From Choristoneura fumiferana (lineage: Eukaryota > Arthropoda > Insecta > Lepidoptera > Tortricidae): a stretch of DNA of 64,000 nucleotides. Made by a program: the position numbers and the translations under genes. Where the stretch lies: NCBI RefSeq assembly GCF_025370935.1, contig NC_133489.1:23056199-23120198 (forward strand). The letters are read 5' to 3'. The notes below the pieces were generated by a model, which had not been told where the DNA came from, ran no database searches, and saw only the letters and a program-made list of their open reading frames with translations. Each line of letters starts with the position of its first letter. The stretch's first letter is position 1. Below, piece after piece: positions 61,121-64,000 of the stretch.

Positions 61121-61644
61121 GCGGATTTTACGATGGGCCGCCAACATAGATATATTTTTGGCGTTTTGCACATTACATGTACATCCGTTAAGATCGTAAT
61201 AATTACCATTACCATACTCTGTTTATTATTATATTTATGATCGTGACTTTATGTGCCATAAAAAGTTTGAAGTTCATTGATTCAGAAATATTTGTTCTAG
61301 TACTAAACAAGCTTCCCAAACTTTTTTGAGGAAGGAACCTTAAAAAAACTTTTTAAACTCGACCTCCGGTTTTTGTTTCAGACAAGAACGTTTGATTAAT
61401 GATGTCGGAATTTCCAAAGCGGAAAGTATTTTACCAGCAGGAAATAACATTCCTGTGAGGAATATATAAACGCAATGTCATGGAGATACATCGGATTGTT
61501 GGTAGGATTTTAAAATGATTTTCTATTGATTTCGAAAATGGGCATTTAAAGTTTGGAAATATAAAAAAAAATTTTTTTGTGCATTTATGTTTCGGTTTCG
61601 TAGCTCGGTAAAGACAACGAATTAGAGAAATTGTACGTATTCCA

Positions 61645-61850
61645 CTAATATTATAAATGCGTAAGTTTGTAAGTCTGTTTGTTTGTTTGTTACTTCATCA
61701 CGGCTGAACCACTGAACCGATTTAAATATAATTCGGTATACAGATAGTTTGATTCCTGGAAAAGGACAAAGGACAGCTTTAATCCCGGAAAATTGCATAG
61801 TTTCCGCGAATGCGGAACTTAACCAGTTTATTTTTACATTTTTCTTGAGA
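61645..61850 (+). repeat. HINE/Lep1-like element
   Basis: 'actaatattataaatgcgta', (GTTT)n, 'acggctgaaccactgaaccg' and later 'atcccggaaaattgcatagt' are the usual head of this element. 42090-42180 carries a shorter head fragment. Confidence 0.6.
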
Positions 61851-63400
61851 AATTTTATCGATATAACTTAAGGCTACTTTTGTCTCGAGCACTACATCTT
61901 TGCTGGACGCAAACAAAGTTGCTCGCAACAGCTGGTTAGTTATAAAACTTCTATATTATGTCGTTCTAACTTATGTCGCCAACCCTGCAGCAACTGCAGT
62001 ACAGATCCAGTAGCTCATAATTTTCAAGTTACAATCACCAAAGCGCAGGGGTGTAAAAATGACGGTGCAATTCCACTTTTATTGGCAAAACACATAAAAA
62101 TAAATCCTAAACTTACTTGTGAAAGTCGCTCAAAACTGCACTTTTATGTGCTGCAGTCTGTGCTGGTAAATGTGTTCATGGTATCATAACCTAAGTCGGT
62201 AGGAAAGGTTGATAAATAAAAACTTTCTTGGAGAAAGAATCGTCGAGAGAATTAATAAGTTAGCACTCGAATTGGGTCACTACCCAATTGTAATCCAATA
62301 TCAAGGACCATTTATATATGTAGTGATGGCACCAATCATGGACATGTTAAGCACAGTAGTATCCAGTAACGGACAGCAAGGATTCAATGTACTTAGCTCA
62401 CCATTCAAAAAGTAGCGCCCGTTTCTTAATATTGGGTTAGCGGAAAACATATTCCATTATTGGTTCCTGTCCATGACTGGTGCCCTCACCCTATTTATTT
62501 TGGTTCTTGTTCAATATATATATTTATGTTGTATAGGACACTTACTAGGTACCTAAAAAAAAATCAAGTAACGGACTTCAATCAAATAACAAAAAACAAT
62601 CACATAAAAGCAAAAAATGACAGTAAAGTGCGTCAAATTTCGGGAATGAGGGCTTGTAACATCGTGCTGAAGCGCTCGGTTATTTTATGCGATAAACGCT
62701 GCGTAAACGCAGTGCCCTTGACGCACATCAAATTGTACGCAACTACAAAATAATTCAAAGTTTTATGTTGTTTACCTATGAGGGATTAATTTAAAAACAA
62801 TTATAATTTTTAATGACTTAATTTTTTTTATTTTTTTTTGATTTTGTACCATATTGTAAATGTAGCAAGGTCGAATATTTGTGTACATTTATGTGGTCAG
62901 TATATGCACTATGCCTGGAAAAGGGTTAATTACGAAACATTGTCTTACGCGGTACACGCAGCGGCAAGCACATGCATTATCTGATACAAAATCGATGTGG
63001 ACGTGTGGTGTGTGGACGTCACGACGCTAATTAGCTATAACTTCATCACAACTTCACTCCCACTGCTGATCAAAGCCCCCCCCCCCGCGATACTTAAATG
63101 GGCCAATCAACTATTTTACCGACACTTTGGGCGTCTCCTGGCGTTACCAAAATTGTCTTCTGGCGTTACAAAAAAATCGTACTTCCAACAAGATATTTCA
63201 CGGTTTAATAGGTTGAACTTACGTAGGATGGCATGTATTCATGTACACCATCTATTAAATTACAGAAAAAACATGTTTACTTACAAAAATCTGCAATTGT
63301 TTGAAAAATGTCGCGGACGATTATTGTCGGTAAAAAAGTTGATTGACCCAATTCGAGATTCGAAGTCAAGATTTCATTATTAAAACCACGAAGTTTATTT
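61851..63400. other. Unassigned sequence with short open frames
   Basis: Open + strand stretches at 62209-62415, 62460-62753 and 62997-63383 have AT-driven composition and no family I recognise. Nothing is called. Confidence 0.35.
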
Positions 63401-63409
63401 TGCCGAATA

Positions 63410-63600
63410 AGCGATGTCATTTCGGAAAATTGATAATCGGAATACTGTAGGTACTTCGGGCAATAACATTTCGTGCTTTGAATTCTTCGGAGTTTTAAAA
63501 ATAAGTAATCGGAATTATTTCTTTAGGAATTGTGAAAATCGAACTTTTGAAAATCGGAATTAGCAAATTCGGAATAAAATATTTCGGACATTTGGGTATT
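63410..63600. repeat. Iterated 'aaatcggaat' repeat
   Basis: At least seven variants of 'atcggaat', 'ttcggaaa' or 'ttcggaat' at irregular 15-30 base spacing. It recalls the iterated-unit elements at 43660-44018 and 45548-45985. Confidence 0.5.
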
Positions 63601-63667
63601 CCCTTTATTTTTACCTCTAGTTTCATCCAAGTTCCTACATCCGTTTTAGCGTGAAGGAGTCATTATA

Positions 63668-63925
63668 ATCATCATCCCAGCCTATATACGTCCACTGCTG
63701 GCCACAGGCCTCCTCACAGAATGAGAGGCTGGACCGTCCGTTTCCACGCGGGCCAAGCTGCTTTCGCAGGTTTCCTCTCGATGTTTTCCTTTAACATAAA
63801 GCTCGTGTAAATTTCGAATTTAATTTTGCTCATGAATTTCGAAAAACAGTGTGAGCCCGGTTTGGATTCAGGATTCTCTGCTTGAGAGGCCATAGGCCAA
63901 ACCACTTGGCCACCACCGCGTTTCA
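63668..63925 (-). mobile_element. tRNA-derived SINE, reverse orientation
   Basis: On the minus strand it begins 'gcggtggtggccaagtggtt' (A-box-like), has 'aatccaaaccgggctc' (B-box-like), and ends 'cgtatataggctgggatgat'. It matches 28711-29015. Confidence 0.75.
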
Positions 63926-64000
63926 GCTTAAGGTGTATCAAACAGAAATTCCTAAATGGGAATTTCCAGAAATTACGTCATGGTCTCGATTGACGTTGCA

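Noticed and set aside
62209..63383. Three consecutive + strand frames as a gene
   Set aside because: Phases and splice sites do not connect them, and none resembles a known protein.

Overview
The window looks like nuclear DNA of a moth or butterfly. It is AT-rich, its genes have many small exons with GT-AG introns, and most of it is interspersed repeats typical of Lepidoptera: tRNA-derived SINEs, RTE-type LINE pieces, HINE/Lep1-like elements, many foldback MITEs, a BEL/Pao LTR element and short TTAGG runs. There are no prokaryotic features. Exons were found by eye from splice consensus plus reading-frame and phase continuity; nothing was searched against a database. Three runs of N (11375-11474, 49857-50849, 60161-60260) break the sequence.

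Layout. 1-11374: intergenic, with layered MITE insertions at 1824-4049 and 8974-9542. 11475-14294 (+): the last four exons of an HCN/CNG-family channel (C-linker, cyclic-nucleotide-binding domain, stop); the membrane exons are not seen. 15514-29919 (-): ten exons of a gamma-type syntrophin (start codon, PH1 split around a PDZ domain, linker, PH2), with one base apparently lost in exon 10 and no SU-domain exon found. Its introns hold an 86-bp tandem array, a tandemly amplified retrotransposon tail, a 2.8-kb terminal-inverted-repeat element, MITEs, a SINE and an RTE fragment. 31372-34504: a 3.1-kb element with 27-bp inverted ends. 36616-37793 (+): a two-exon MADF-BESS gene whose frame continues 78 codons past a UGA. 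43349-48629 (-): four phase-linked exons forming the C-terminal end of a gene I cannot name. 52071-56557 (-): a BEL/Pao element with matching LTRs and a 5-bp target duplication, carrying damaged gag-protease and lacking most of pol. 56558-64000: repeats and unassigned sequence.

Function. Syntrophins are adaptors of the dystrophin complex that tether membrane proteins through their PDZ domain. An HCN-like channel converges on it from the other side. Physical neighbourhood is all the sequence shows; no functional link should be read from it. Most novelty here is in the mobile DNA: at least two DNA-transposon-like elements with iterated subterminal motifs and no recognised transposase, a piggyBac-like TTAA insertion splitting an older repeat, and a BEL/Pao element whose pol is replaced by a Lys/Glu-rich open region.
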